Positions 45,744 through 53,391 of a stretch of 64,000 nucleotides of DNA are shown one piece after another. Under the pieces are notes generated by a model. The model saw only the letters and a program-made list of their open reading frames with translations. It had not been told where the DNA came from and did no database searches. The stretch comes from VRUE01 sp963796705 (GTDB lineage: Bacteria > Actinomycetota > Thermoleophilia > Solirubrobacterales > 70-9), in contig CAWCMK010000002.1 of NCBI GenBank assembly GCA_963796705.1, positions 248,001-312,000 of the forward strand, read 5' to 3'. Within the stretch, counting starts at the first letter, position 1; the number at the start of each line of letters is the position of its first letter. Made by a program: the position numbers and the translations under genes.

Positions 45744-46280
45744 ATGGCAAGCCACGTCGCCTTCCTGCGCGGGATCAACCTCGGCAAGCGCCGCCGGGTT
45801 CGCAGCGAGGTCCTGGTCGGCGCGCTGGAGTCGATCGGCCTGGCCGAGGTTTCCGCCTTCCGGGCCAGCGGCAATCTCGCCTTCGAGGCGGCTGGGGGCG
45901 AGCGACTCGCGGCGCCCGTGGAAGCGGCCCTGCTTGAGGCCCTCGGCTTCGAGGTGAGCGTCTTTCTGCGCTCGGCCCGCCAGGTGAGGCAGATCGCCTC
46001 CCAGCGGCCATTTGACCCGGGGTCAGTCGGGGCTTCGCAAGGCAAGCTTCAGGTCGCGCTGTTGTCCGCGAGACCAAGCGCCGCAGCCCGCAGGAGGGCT
46101 CTTGGCCTGGCTGGCGCGGCGGACAGTCTCGCGATCCGGGGCGGCGAGCTCTACTGGCTGCCCGCCGCGGCACTAACCGAGTCTCAGCTCGACCTGAGGG
46201 CGCTCGAGGCCACCCTAGGCCCCTGGACGATGCGGACCATGGGGACGATCGAGCAGATAGCCGCTCGCCACTGTGCCTAG
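45744..46280 (+). CDS. DUF1697 family protein
   Basis: 178 residues that match DUF1697: opening ASHVAFLRGINLGKRRRV, the central VSAFRASGNLAFEA, and the end LGPWTMRTMGTIEQIA, all typical of the family. No biochemical role is established for the family. No membrane or signal segment is present. The stop overlaps the stop of the convergent MBL-fold gene within CTAG (46277-46280). Confidence 0.85.
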   Translation: MASHVAFLRGINLGKRRRVRSEVLVGALESIGLAEVSAFRASGNLAFEAAGGERLAAPVEAALLEALGFEVSVFLRSARQVRQIASQRPFDPGSVGASQGKLQVALLSARPSAAARRRALGLAGAADSLAIRGGELYWLPAAALTESQLDLRALEATLGPWTMRTMGTIEQIAARHCA

Positions 46281-47146
46281 AGGGTGTCCGCTCGCGGCAG
46301 TGCTGCGATTTCTATCTCGGTGCTGACCTCGCCGATCTCCTCTGGCAGCCGCGCGAGCCGGGCGCCGGAGACCAGCTCCAGCTCGCCACCCAGGGGACGG
46401 AAGAAGTTGTCGTAGTGGGTGGGGACCAGGAGCCGGGGCCGCAGGCGGGGAAGGATCCGCTTCCAGTAGTCCCTCGTGAAGTTGCGGCCGGCAACCCCGG
46501 CGAGGAAGACATCGACCTGCCGCTCGCGGATTGCCTCGTCGATCAGGTTGGCGCTCCCCTGATGGTAGAGGCGAATCCCCGCGACTGAGATCGAGATCCC
46601 CCAGACCGCTCCGCAGCGGTAGGCACCTGGAGAGAGTGAGTCAAGCTGCTCACAGGTCAGGGCTCCGTCGTAGGGCACCGCCAGGCCGAGCAGCAGCTTC
46701 GAGTGGACGCTGGGTGTGAAGGAGACAGCGAAGGGTCCGAGCTCGTAGGTCCGGTAGGGCTCCACCTCGACGCCCCGCTCGGCCAGGCCGTGCAGCGCCA
46801 TCAGCCTGACGAGCGAGTCCGAGCCATAGGCCGGACAGCCGAAGCGGCGTGCGATCGCCGGTGCGTCGACCGAGTGGTCGAAATGGGTGTGGCCGACCAG
46901 CACTCCAACCACCTCCCCCGGTGCCCGCAGAAAACGATCCAGCGCCCCGGAGTCAGGCAGGCTTGGACGGCGCAGAAGCAGATTGCGCAGCGGTACCCGC
47001 GAGAGGTAGGGATCGATGAACAGCGTGCTGCCTTCGCAGGTGAGGCGGTAGCCGGAAACGCCAAGCCATTCGATCTCAAGGCCGGATGGTAGGCCGGCCG
47101 CGCGGGCCCCCAACTCCCGCAGCGTCTCCGCGTCCGCCTCTCGCAT
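46277..47146 (-). CDS. MBL-fold metallo-hydrolase, UlaG-like
   Basis: 289 residues of the metallo-beta-lactamase fold. The metal motif is VLVGHTHFDHSVDAPAI (HxHxDH), a further His is in TPSVHSKLL, and PTHYDNFF gives the C-terminal His/Asp ligands. IEWLGVSGYRLTCEGSTLFIDPY is the first strand pair of the UlaG/YhfI type. Such proteins hydrolyse lactones or phosphodiesters; the substrate is not shown. The OsmC gene starts 21 nt upstream on the same strand, so the two may be co-transcribed. Confidence 0.82.
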   Translation of the reverse strand: MREADAETLRELGARAAGLPSGLEIEWLGVSGYRLTCEGSTLFIDPYLSRVPLRNLLLRRPSLPDSGALDRFLRAPGEVVGVLVGHTHFDHSVDAPAIARRFGCPAYGSDSLVRLMALHGLAERGVEVEPYRTYELGPFAVSFTPSVHSKLLLGLAVPYDGALTCEQLDSLSPGAYRCGAVWGISISVAGIRLYHQGSANLIDEAIRERQVDVFLAGVAGRNFTRDYWKRILPRLRPRLLVPTHYDNFFRPLGGELELVSGARLARLPEEIGEVSTEIEIAALPRADTL

Positions 47147-47167
47147 GTTGCGGCCAGACCCCGACGC

Positions 47168-47674
47168 TCAACCGCTCATCATTCTGACCGTCAGCTGTGG
47201 CGGGGTGGAGAGGGTTTGGAAGACGACGCAGTAGCGCTCGGTCAACTTCAGCAACAGATCCAGCTGATCGGCCGGGGCGTCCGTGTCAAGGGAGAAGGAG
47301 AGCCGGATCGCCTTGAAGCCGACCGGCGCGTCGCGGTCCACCGCGAGGGTGCCGCGGAAGTCGAGGTCACCCTCGGCGCTGACGCTGCCGCCGCGGACCT
47401 CGATGCCGAGCGAGGTAGTCAGCGCCCGCAGGGTGACGCCGGCGCAGGCGACCAACGCCTCGAGCAGCATGTCGCCCGAGCACAGCAGGGTCCCCTCGCC
47501 GCCACTTGCAGGGTGAAGGCCGGCCTCGGCCAGAGCGCGGCCGGTGTCGATCGAGCAGGAGATCCCTTCGCCGAGCTCCCCCTGCGCCTCGAGGGTGACG
47601 AGCGCCGCCTCGGGGTCGCTTTCATAGCGTGCCTTGAGGGGCGCCTGGATGCTTCGCAGCTCGTCCTGGTCCAC
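47168..47674 (-). CDS. OsmC/Ohr family protein
   Basis: 168 residues of the OsmC fold, which uses two cysteines to reduce organic hydroperoxides. Both are present, in LEALVACAGVTLRAL and LTERYCVVFQTL, at the usual distance. The N-terminal strand part (about 15-60) is of the YhfA-like subgroup rather than Ohr. Start is GTG with AGGG about 10 nt before. Neighbours are the MBL hydrolase downstream and a P450 upstream, all on the minus strand. Confidence 0.83.
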   Translation of the reverse strand: MDQDELRSIQAPLKARYESDPEAALVTLEAQGELGEGISCSIDTGRALAEAGLHPASGGEGTLLCSGDMLLEALVACAGVTLRALTTSLGIEVRGGSVSAEGDLDFRGTLAVDRDAPVGFKAIRLSFSLDTDAPADQLDLLLKLTERYCVVFQTLSTPPQLTVRMMSG

Positions 47675-47703
47675 CTTCTCTCTACCCTCCCCGGGTCTGC
47701 CCC

Positions 47704-49050
47704 TCAGCGCAACGGTCCGTTGAGCATCACCCGCGCGCCGCGAGCCGGGGCGAGGGTGATATTACGGACCTTGACCCTCTCGGGGGCGGGGTCGGGTGCG
47801 CTGAGGTCGGCCCGTTCAAGGAATGCGCGCAGCACGACGCGCATCTCGTATTCGGCAAAGGCGGCCCCAATGCAGCGTCGCACCCCGCCGCCGAAAGGGA
47901 TCCAGGCGTAGTTGTCGGCCCTGCCGTCGAGGAAGCGCTCCGGACGGAACAGCTGCGGCTCGGGAAACAGGTCCTCGCGATAGTGAAGCGCGGCGATCGC
48001 CGGCAGGACGAACGTTCCCGTCGGCAGCTCGTAACCCTCGATTCGCAGCGGGGAGGTCAGCCTGCGGGCGACGTCGACGATCACCGGCCGCGCCCGCAGG
48101 GTCTCCTTGATCGTCGCCTCCAGGTACTCATCCTCTCCGCGCGCCACCGAGTCCCTGGCCCGCGCCAGTGCGGGCGGCGTGCGCAAGAGACGCTCCATCG
48201 CCCAGGCGAGCCCGGTCGCCGTCGTCTCGTGGCCGGCGCCGAGCACCGTCACCAGCTCATCGCGCAGCTCCTCATCGCTCATCGGACGACCGTCGTCATG
48301 GCGGGCCTCGAGCAGCAGCGAGAGGACGTCGTCGTGCTGCTCGCCGGCGCCGATCTCCTTGCGACGCAGGGCGATCTCCTCGTAGATGAAGGCGTCGAGC
48401 GCCTCACGGGCGCGGAGAAATCTCCCCCAGGGGCTGAGGGGGCCGAGGTTGCGGCGCAGCATCGGGAAGGCGGTCACCGCGTTCACACGGCGGCCGAAGG
48501 TCTCGATCAGGCCCTCGAAACGGTCAAGTCGGCTCTCGTCATGAACCCCGAAGACGGCCCGCATGATCACCGCCAGGGTGATCCGCTGGGTGTGCGGGCG
48601 AAGTGCAAAGGGCTCGCGCACCGGCCAGCTCTCCATCTCGCGCAGCGTCACCTCGCGGATCAGGTCGCCGTAGCCGGCGACCCGCTCGCCGTGGAACGGG
48701 GGCAGGAGCAGCTTGCGCTGGCGCATGTGGGGCTCGTCGTCGAGCGTCAGCACAGAGTTGGGGCCGAGCGCGGGCTCGAGGACCGTCGCGTTCGCCTCGC
48801 CCGCGTGCATCTGCCCCGGTGGGCCGGTGAAGACCTGTTTGACTAGGTCGGGTCGGGTGACATAGACGAGCCGCCCGAAGAACGGGAAGCGGACGGTGAA
48901 GATGTCCCCATGGCGGCGCTGCAGGCCAGTCAGGAACCCAAGCGGTGCCCGCGCGTAGCGCACCGCCTGCAGGACCGCCGGGGTACGGGGGCCGGGTGGG
49001 AGCGGGCGGGTCGAGCCGAGTTGGGGGTGGGGGATTGCCGCCTGCTCCAT
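47704..49050 (-). CDS. Cytochrome P450
   Basis: 448-residue heme monooxygenase. The heme loop is FGGGVRRCIGAAFAEYEM with the Cys393 thiolate, the I-helix oxygen-activation motif is VLGAGHETTATGLAWAME, and the K-helix ExxR is in ETLRARP. N-terminal RPLPPGPRTP is the proline hinge, and no membrane anchor precedes it, as in soluble bacterial P450s. LRRNLGPLSPWGRFLRARE resembles the CYP102/110/138-like group. No ferredoxin gene is near. Predicted -10 TACCCT (complement of 49059-49064) is 8 nt before the ATG. Confidence 0.93.
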   Translation of the reverse strand: MEQAAIPHPQLGSTRPLPPGPRTPAVLQAVRYARAPLGFLTGLQRRHGDIFTVRFPFFGRLVYVTRPDLVKQVFTGPPGQMHAGEANATVLEPALGPNSVLTLDDEPHMRQRKLLLPPFHGERVAGYGDLIREVTLREMESWPVREPFALRPHTQRITLAVIMRAVFGVHDESRLDRFEGLIETFGRRVNAVTAFPMLRRNLGPLSPWGRFLRAREALDAFIYEEIALRRKEIGAGEQHDDVLSLLLEARHDDGRPMSDEELRDELVTVLGAGHETTATGLAWAMERLLRTPPALARARDSVARGEDEYLEATIKETLRARPVIVDVARRLTSPLRIEGYELPTGTFVLPAIAALHYREDLFPEPQLFRPERFLDGRADNYAWIPFGGGVRRCIGAAFAEYEMRVVLRAFLERADLSAPDPAPERVKVRNITLAPARGARVMLNGPLR

Positions 49051-49058
49051 TCGCTTGC

Positions 49059-49064
49059 AGGGTA
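49059..49064 (-). promoter_or_regulatory. Predicted P450 -10 box, leaderless arrangement
   Basis: TACCCT on the minus strand ends 8 nt before the ATG at 49050. Confidence 0.4.
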
Positions 49065-49098
49065 CGACAAACTGGCTGTCCAGCCAGCCGCGGGCTAG

Positions 49099-49947
49099 TC
49101 AGAAGACGATCGTGCGGTCGCCGTCGAGCAGCACGCGGTCGTCGAGGTGGGCCTTGACCGCCCGGGCCAGCACGAGTCGCTCGATGTCGCGGCCGATCCG
49201 CATCAAGTCCTCGACCTCATCGCGATGGCTGACCCGCGTTACGTCCTGGTCGATGATCGGTCCCGCGTCGAGCTCCTCGGTGACGTAGTGGGCGGTCGCG
49301 CCGATCAGCTTGACGCCGCGCTCGTGCGCCCGTCGGTAGGGGTCGGCGCCGACGAACGCCGGCAGGAAGCTGTGGTGGATGTTGATCGCCGGAGCACCCA
49401 GTGCCCGCAGGAAATCTCCCGAGAGAACCTGCATGTAGCGGGCGAGGACCAGCAGGTCGAGCCCGTCGAGCAGCGCCAGCGCCCGCCGCTCGGCGGCCGT
49501 CCTCTCCTGCGGGTGGACCGGCACGTGGTGGAACGGGAGGCCGAGCGATTCGACCTGGCCGGCATGGTCGGGGTGATTGGAGAGGACGGCGAGGACCTCG
49601 GCGCCGAGCTCACCGCTGCGCCACCGCCAGAGAAGGTCTGAGAGGCAATGATCCTCGCGCGAGACCATGATCGCGACTCGCTTGTGGTCGCCGGACTCAG
49701 CGAAGCGGTGCTCCATCTCGAAGCGCTCGGCGATCTCCACGGCAAAGCGCCGATGGAGCGCGGAGCGCGTCTCGGGCGCCACGGCGTCGAACTCCATTCG
49801 CATGAAGAAGCGCCCCTCGTCGCTGGAGTGCTGGTCGGCGTCGAGGATGTTGAGACCAGCCTCGGCCAGGAAGCCACTGACCGCGGCGATCAGACCTGGC
49901 CGGTCGGGGCAGGCGAGGAGGAGGCGGGTGGTCGGCTTCTCGGCGAT
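49099..49947 (-). CDS. purU: Formyltetrahydrofolate deformylase, start codon unclear
   Basis: Hydrolyses 10-formyl-THF to formate and THF. The formyltransferase-like domain has INIHHSFLPAFVGADPY and GATAHYVTEELDAGPIIDQD, with the Asn, His and Asp of the family. The N-terminal ACT domain is plainly encoded (TTRLLLACPDRPGLIAAVSG, then AEAGLNILDADQHSSDEGRF), but in this frame there is no ATG, GTG or TTG between the in-frame stop upstream (near 50005) and ATG 49803, which lies after the ACT domain. I set the end at an ATC (49945-49947) where homology begins. Either a rare start is used, or there is a base error or small lesion. The C-terminus GDRTIVF is normal. Confidence 0.75.
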   Translation of the reverse strand: MAEKPTTRLLLACPDRPGLIAAVSGFLAEAGLNILDADQHSSDEGRFFMRMEFDAVAPETRSALHRRFAVEIAERFEMEHRFAESGDHKRVAIMVSREDHCLSDLLWRWRSGELGAEVLAVLSNHPDHAGQVESLGLPFHHVPVHPQERTAAERRALALLDGLDLLVLARYMQVLSGDFLRALGAPAINIHHSFLPAFVGADPYRRAHERGVKLIGATAHYVTEELDAGPIIDQDVTRVSHRDEVEDLMRIGRDIERLVLARAVKAHLDDRVLLDGDRTIVF

Positions 49948-50120
49948 CCTCGAATCATGCCGGTTGCAGGAAAAATCGATGCCGAGCGCGCAAGAACCGA
50001 TTCACAAGCCAAGTGGCAGTCGACACTTCGTGCCTGTGATCGTGGCGATCCGCATCAGCGACCCCAGACGTGTGATCTTGCTCACCAAAGCGCCCCGCGG
50101 AACCCGCCACGGTCCCGCGC

Positions 50121-50594
50121 TTGCTCGCGAAGCCGACTTATCTCATATCTGTCCTGGCCCTGGTGCTCGCCCTGGCGCTCCCCGGACTCGCCTCCGCTGC
50201 CGCGCCGCAACCGCGGCCCGGCGTCTCGCGGGCACGGCCCCTCGCGCGCCGCCTGGCGCCGTCGGTGGGGCGCTTCTACGAGACGATCCGGGTTGTCAAT
50301 CGTCGCCTCGAGGCTGCCCACCGAGCGAGACAGCGCCGTCGGGAGTTCGCGACGCTGCCCGGCGGCGTCTCGATGGCGACCCTCGAATCGATCGCCGCCT
50401 GCGAGTCGGGCGGCGACCCGACGGCAATCTCCGCAGACGGCACCTACCGTGGCAAATACCAGTTCGACTACGGGACCTGGGAATCGGTCGGCGGCAGCGG
50501 CGACCCGGCGGCCGCCCCGGAAGCAGAACAGGACTACCGCGCGGCACTGCTGTATTCAGAGGCGGGCTCCAGCCCCTGGCCTGTGTGCGGCTAG
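50121..50594 (+). CDS. Secreted transglycosylase, resuscitation-promoting-factor (Rpf) domain
   Basis: 157 residues. Signal peptide (about 1-27, LISVLALVLALALPGLASAA), a basic helical stretch (about 35-75), then an Rpf-type lysozyme-like domain: LESIAACESGGDPTAISADGTYRGKYQFDYGTW (here in two joined parts), with the catalytic Glu in ACESGG, ending YSEAGSSPWPVCG with the Cys pair that normally closes the fold. Rpf proteins cleave glycan strands and wake dormant actinobacteria. TTG start; alternative starts would lose the signal. About 170 nt between it and purU hold no gene. Confidence 0.82.
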   Translation: MLAKPTYLISVLALVLALALPGLASAAAPQPRPGVSRARPLARRLAPSVGRFYETIRVVNRRLEAAHRARQRRREFATLPGGVSMATLESIAACESGGDPTAISADGTYRGKYQFDYGTWESVGGSGDPAAAPEAEQDYRAALLYSEAGSSPWPVCG

Positions 50595-50597
50595 AGT
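50592..50597 (+). promoter_or_regulatory. Possible -10 box, leaderless arrangement
   Basis: TAGAGT ends 7 nt before GTG 50605. Its TAG is the stop codon of the Rpf-like gene, so coincidence is possible. Confidence 0.3.
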
Positions 50598-50604
50598 CGT
50601 CGGG

Positions 50605-51453
50605 GTGAGCGAAGAGCGAGTCCCGACCCCCGATCCGGGGGGGCCGCGGCGAAAGCCGCCGAGGGAGGCGATCGCCGAGGCCCACGTCAGGGCCCCGACT
50701 CGCGGCAATCGCAAGCTCCAGAGCTTCCTTGACGCCGTCAACGCGGACGAGCAGGTCCGCGCCTGGTGGTACATGGCGCAGGTCCACGCGGAGCGCCTCG
50801 GCATGTCGGATCACTCCTGGGTCCATACCCAGATCGTGCTCAACATCGGCCTGCGACTGCTGCGGCTGCTCGTCAAGGCCGGCGTCGAGCCCGCCGTTGT
50901 CGCAGACCATGGCATGAGTGACCGTGACGCCGAGGTCGTCGTCGCGGGGGGCGCACTGCTGCACGACGTCGGCATGTCGATTCACCGCGCGGACCACGAG
51001 GAGTACAGCCTCTTTCTTGCCTCCGCCGCGATGCAGCGGCTGCTCGCCGAGGTCTATCGGGAGCCCGAGCGCACCGTGATCGTCGCCGAGATCCTGCACG
51101 CGATCATCGGTCACCGTCGTCGCGGGGAGCCCTACACCGTCGAGGCGGGTGTCGTGCGGGTTGCGGACGCCCTCGACATGGCCCAGGGCCGGACCCGGAT
51201 TCCCCTCGAGGCAGGACGCGAGGGGATCCACTCGATCTCCGCCGCCGCGGTCGACGAAGTGCGGATCGAGGCGGGGGAGGAAAGGCCAGTGCGGATCGAG
51301 ATCGAGCTCAACAACTCGGCCGGGATCTTCCAGGTTGACGACCTGCTGGCGACCAAGATCCGCGGCACACCGCTCGAGGGGCGGATCGAAGTTCTCGCGA
51401 AGATCGAGGGCGAGAGCGAGAAGCGCCTGCTCAGCGGCTTCAGGCTGGATTGA
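50605..51453 (+). CDS. HD-domain metal-dependent phosphohydrolase
   Basis: 282 residues. The HD core begins at HSWVHTQIVLNIGLRLLRLL and has GGALLHDVGMSIHRADHEEYS with the His-Asp pair, then ILHAIIGHRRRG and VRVADALDMAQGRTRIP for the remaining ligands. The last 80 residues (from ISAAAVDEVRIEAGEERP) look like an added beta-rich domain. HD enzymes act on nucleotides or cyclic dinucleotides; no substrate can be named. I chose GTG 50605 since the frame upstream overlaps the Rpf gene. Confidence 0.82.
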   Translation: MSEERVPTPDPGGPRRKPPREAIAEAHVRAPTRGNRKLQSFLDAVNADEQVRAWWYMAQVHAERLGMSDHSWVHTQIVLNIGLRLLRLLVKAGVEPAVVADHGMSDRDAEVVVAGGALLHDVGMSIHRADHEEYSLFLASAAMQRLLAEVYREPERTVIVAEILHAIIGHRRRGEPYTVEAGVVRVADALDMAQGRTRIPLEAGREGIHSISAAAVDEVRIEAGEERPVRIEIELNNSAGIFQVDDLLATKIRGTPLEGRIEVLAKIEGESEKRLLSGFRLD

Positions 51454-51461
51454 TCAGGAGT

Positions 51462-51719
51462 TCAACCGTAGCGCTGGAGATCTGCCTGGCGCCGCTCCTT
51501 GCGCTTTTCCAGGCGCCACTGGATGAGCGAGAGCACGATCGGCAGGGCGGCGAAGAAGCCGATCACGCCGAAACAGAAAAAGGTGACCGTCTGGTCGGTG
51601 GTCGGACCGGCCAGACCGACGCCGTTGTCGGCCAACGCGGCCGGGGCCCCGACCAGCGCCAAGCAGAGCGCGGCGAGCGCGGCACAGACGATGACGATCC
51701 GGCGGGACGACGTCTCCAC
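51462..51719 (-). CDS. Small two-helix membrane protein, unknown
   Basis: About 85 residues: a hydrophobic N-terminal segment (about 6-27, IVIVCAALAALCLALVGAPAAL) that may be a signal, a short Gly/Thr-rich link, a second helix (about 43-63, TFFCFGVIGFFAALPIVLSL), and a basic tail WRLEKRKERRQADLQRYG. I do not recognise a family. The start is uncertain: GTG 51719 or TTG 51728; a longer frame reaches 52118 but the extra part has no protein character. A minus-strand terminator-like hairpin lies 130 nt upstream. It converges on the HD gene, 8 nt apart. Confidence 0.55.
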   Translation of the reverse strand: METSSRRIVIVCAALAALCLALVGAPAALADNGVGLAGPTTDQTVTFFCFGVIGFFAALPIVLSLIQWRLEKRKERRQADLQRYG

Positions 51720-51849
51720 GCCCAGCAATCTAGCGCAACTCGCCTGACGCTCCCGCCGATCTCGGGCCGCTCGGTTGGAGACGTGCTGGGCAGATCCCGA
51801 TCGCGCACTCAGCATCAATTTGCCGCGCCGGCCGCCGCCCCCACAAAAA

Positions 51850-51880
51850 GCGAACGGCCCGGGGCAGTTGGGCCGTTCGC
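51850..51880 (-). terminator. Rho-independent terminator, minus strand
   Basis: GCGAACGGCCC (51850-51860) and GGGCCGTTCGC (51870-51880) form a perfect 11-bp stem with a 9-nt loop. Read leftwards it is followed by TTTTTGTGG, a proper terminator for the minus strand. No recognised minus-strand gene lies upstream of it, so it ends either a short RNA or the leader of the small membrane protein gene. Confidence 0.65.
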
Positions 51881-51993
51881 GGTAACGAGAGAGGAGATCT
51901 CGTGATGGCGGAAGTCTCGCGGGGTCGCCGGGGTCGCGGGTAAACATCCCGATAAGGTCGAGGACCGGATTTCGTGCAATTTGCACCTCGCGA

Positions 51994-52015
51994 CTTGTGA
52001 AAATCTCGTGAACGC
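51994..52015 (-). promoter_or_regulatory. Two 11-bp PHO-box-like direct repeats before the response regulator
   Basis: CTTGTGAAAAT (51994-52004) and CTCGTGAACGC (52005-52015) are adjacent 11-bp units. On the minus strand they read with TTTCAC and GTTCAC cores 11 bp apart, the form of actinobacterial PHO boxes. They lie 36 nt upstream of a -10-like TACAAT. Confidence 0.55.
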
Positions 52016-52110
52016 AGGGGTTTTCCCGACTCGCCGCCGTCGCTCGGGCATACAATCCAAAGTCGCTTGACAAGGATGCGCCGTCCGTCCCAAACCGGCG
52101 CCTCGTCAGT

Positions 52111-52896
52111 TTGAACACTCAGCAAACCATCAGGCTCGCGGTAATCGACGACGACAGCGGCTTCGTGACCGTGCTCGCGAAGCGTACGGAAGCCGCTGGC
52201 TGGCAGCAACGCCAGGTCGCCAGCGCGATTCCGCCGGACGAGCTCGTTGCGATGAAGCTCAACGCGATCCTGCTCGACCCGACGGTGTTGGGAGAGGAAA
52301 GCTGGAGCTACATCGAGCGCGTCTGTGGGATGCTCCCCGACCTCGGGGTGATCGTCTGCACCGGCCGCTCGACCGTAGCCCAGCGAGTGCGCGGGCTGCG
52401 GCTGGGCGTCGACGACTGGATCACGAAGCCCTGCCACCCCGAGGAGGCGATCGCGCGGATCGAAGCCGTCGCCCGCCGCCGCCGCCGCGGTCGTGCCAGC
52501 GAGGAGGCCGGACCGCTGATCGTCGGCGAGCTCGAGATCCGCGCCGACCAGTTCCAGGCCTTCGTCAGCGGCAGCAGCCTCGACCTGACCCGTCGTGAGT
52601 TCGAGCTTCTGCAGCTGTTGGCAGAGTCCAAGGGGCAGGTGCTCGAGCGGGAGGCGATCTACCAGCGGGTCTGGGGCTACGCGATGGCCCACGGCGACCG
52701 CTCGGTGGACGTCTTCATCCGCAAGCTGCGTCAGAAGCTGGAGAAGCGCTCGCCGAGCTGGAGCTACATCCACACGCACTTCGGTGTCGGCTACCGCTTC
52801 GACCCAGAGCCGGTCGCGGGCGAGCCCGAAACCGCCCCCGCGGCAGCCGATGGGGCGCTCGCGGTTCCCACCGTTTCACAAGTCGTTCACAACTAG
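52111..52896 (+). CDS. OmpR/PhoB-type response regulator
   Basis: 261 residues. Receiver domain (about 7-120): acidic pair in AVIDDDSGF, phospho-acceptor Asp in AILLDPTVLG, Thr in VCTGRS, Lys in WITKPCHPEE. A Trans_reg_C winged helix follows (about 140-235): LTRREFELLQLLAESKGQVL, DRSVDVFIRKLRQKLE and HFGVGYRFDPE. It is probably the PhoP/PhoB of the pst block given its place and the 11-bp repeats around it. No histidine kinase gene is in the window, so its partner must be elsewhere. TTG start; repeats for the next gene overlap its stop. Confidence 0.87.
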   Translation: MNTQQTIRLAVIDDDSGFVTVLAKRTEAAGWQQRQVASAIPPDELVAMKLNAILLDPTVLGEESWSYIERVCGMLPDLGVIVCTGRSTVAQRVRGLRLGVDDWITKPCHPEEAIARIEAVARRRRRGRASEEAGPLIVGELEIRADQFQAFVSGSSLDLTRREFELLQLLAESKGQVLEREAIYQRVWGYAMAHGDRSVDVFIRKLRQKLEKRSPSWSYIHTHFGVGYRFDPEPVAGEPETAPAAADGALAVPTVSQVVHN

Positions 52897-52906
52897 TTCA
52901 CGGCGG
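52874..52906 (+). promoter_or_regulatory. Three 11-bp PHO-box-like direct repeats before the winged-helix gene
   Basis: TTTCACAAGTC (52874-52884), GTTCACAACTA (52885-52895) and GTTCACGGCGG (52896-52906) have TTCAC cores exactly 11 bp apart. They cover the stop codon of the response regulator and lie 42 nt before the next start. Confidence 0.7.
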
Positions 52907-52947
52907 AGTAACCGGTCGCTGGCGCGGCGCCGCCATGCTCAGCGAGC

Positions 52948-53277
52948 ATGGCAGGCGAGACCGCATCCCGATCGTCTCAGTTGGACGGCCGCCTCGAAAT
53001 CAGACCCGAGGAGCACGCGGCGTTGGTCGACGGTCGACCGCTCAGCCTGACGATGCGCGAGCTGCAGCTGCTCACGACCCTGGCCTCTCACCCGCAACGA
53101 ATAATGACCCGCGAGGAGCTCTACGCCGAGGTCTGGGGTGGTACCCCGCGCCACGCCGACCGCTCGGTCGACGTCTACGTCAGCCGGCTTCGATCGAAGC
53201 TCGGCGAAGCCCTCCCCGAGCACAACCTGATCCACACCCACTCGGGTATCGGTTACAGGTTCTCGCCCGATGGCTAA
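52948..53277 (+). CDS. Stand-alone OmpR-type winged-helix regulator without receiver
   Basis: 109 residues made up of little more than a Trans_reg_C domain: a strand platform LEIRPEEHAALVDGRPLSL, the helix block MRELQLLTTLASHPQRIMTR, recognition helix ADRSVDVYVSRLRSKLGE and wing HTHSGIGYRFSPDG. There is no phosphorylation domain and no in-frame open extension with one. It is clearly a paralogue of the C-terminal half of the preceding gene. It may compete with or partner the full regulator at the same repeats (inference). It lies directly upstream of the pstS control region. Confidence 0.82.
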   Translation: MAGETASRSSQLDGRLEIRPEEHAALVDGRPLSLTMRELQLLTTLASHPQRIMTREELYAEVWGGTPRHADRSVDVYVSRLRSKLGEALPEHNLIHTHSGIGYRFSPDG

Positions 53278-53280
53278 TGC

Positions 53281-53324
53281 GTTTACATTTTTTTTACATG
53301 CTCGGTACATGCGGGTAACAAGCT
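53281..53324 (+). promoter_or_regulatory. Four 11-bp PhoP-box repeats before pstS
   Basis: Cores TTTACA (53282), TTTACA (53293), GGTACA (53304) and GTAACA (53315) recur every 11 bp, matching the TT(A/T/C)ACA-type boxes bound by PhoP in Bacillus and similar to actinobacterial PHO boxes. They start 4 nt after the winged-helix stop and end about 70 nt before the pstS GTG. Confidence 0.8.
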
Positions 53325-53391
53325 CTTCTTCGGCCGCTGAGAGTGTGAAACGGCAACTGACATTGATTCCCTGAAAGGCAAGGAGAGACGC

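Larger units (their letters stand above)
51720..52110. other. Intergenic region with control signals, no protein gene
   Basis: About 390 nt. From left to right: a GC-rich stretch, the minus-strand terminator (51850-51880), an 8-bp palindrome GAGATCTC (51894-51901), a PHO-box-like repeat pair (51994-52015), and TACAAT (52051-52056), a good -10 candidate for the response-regulator gene. On the minus strand TTGTCA (complement, near 52068-52073) could be a -35. Open frames here have no protein-like composition. Confidence 0.6.

Noticed and set aside
49951..50120. c-di-AMP riboswitch before the Rpf-like gene, as in Streptomyces
   Set aside because: The gap is only about 170 nt and the conserved blocks of that riboswitch were not found.
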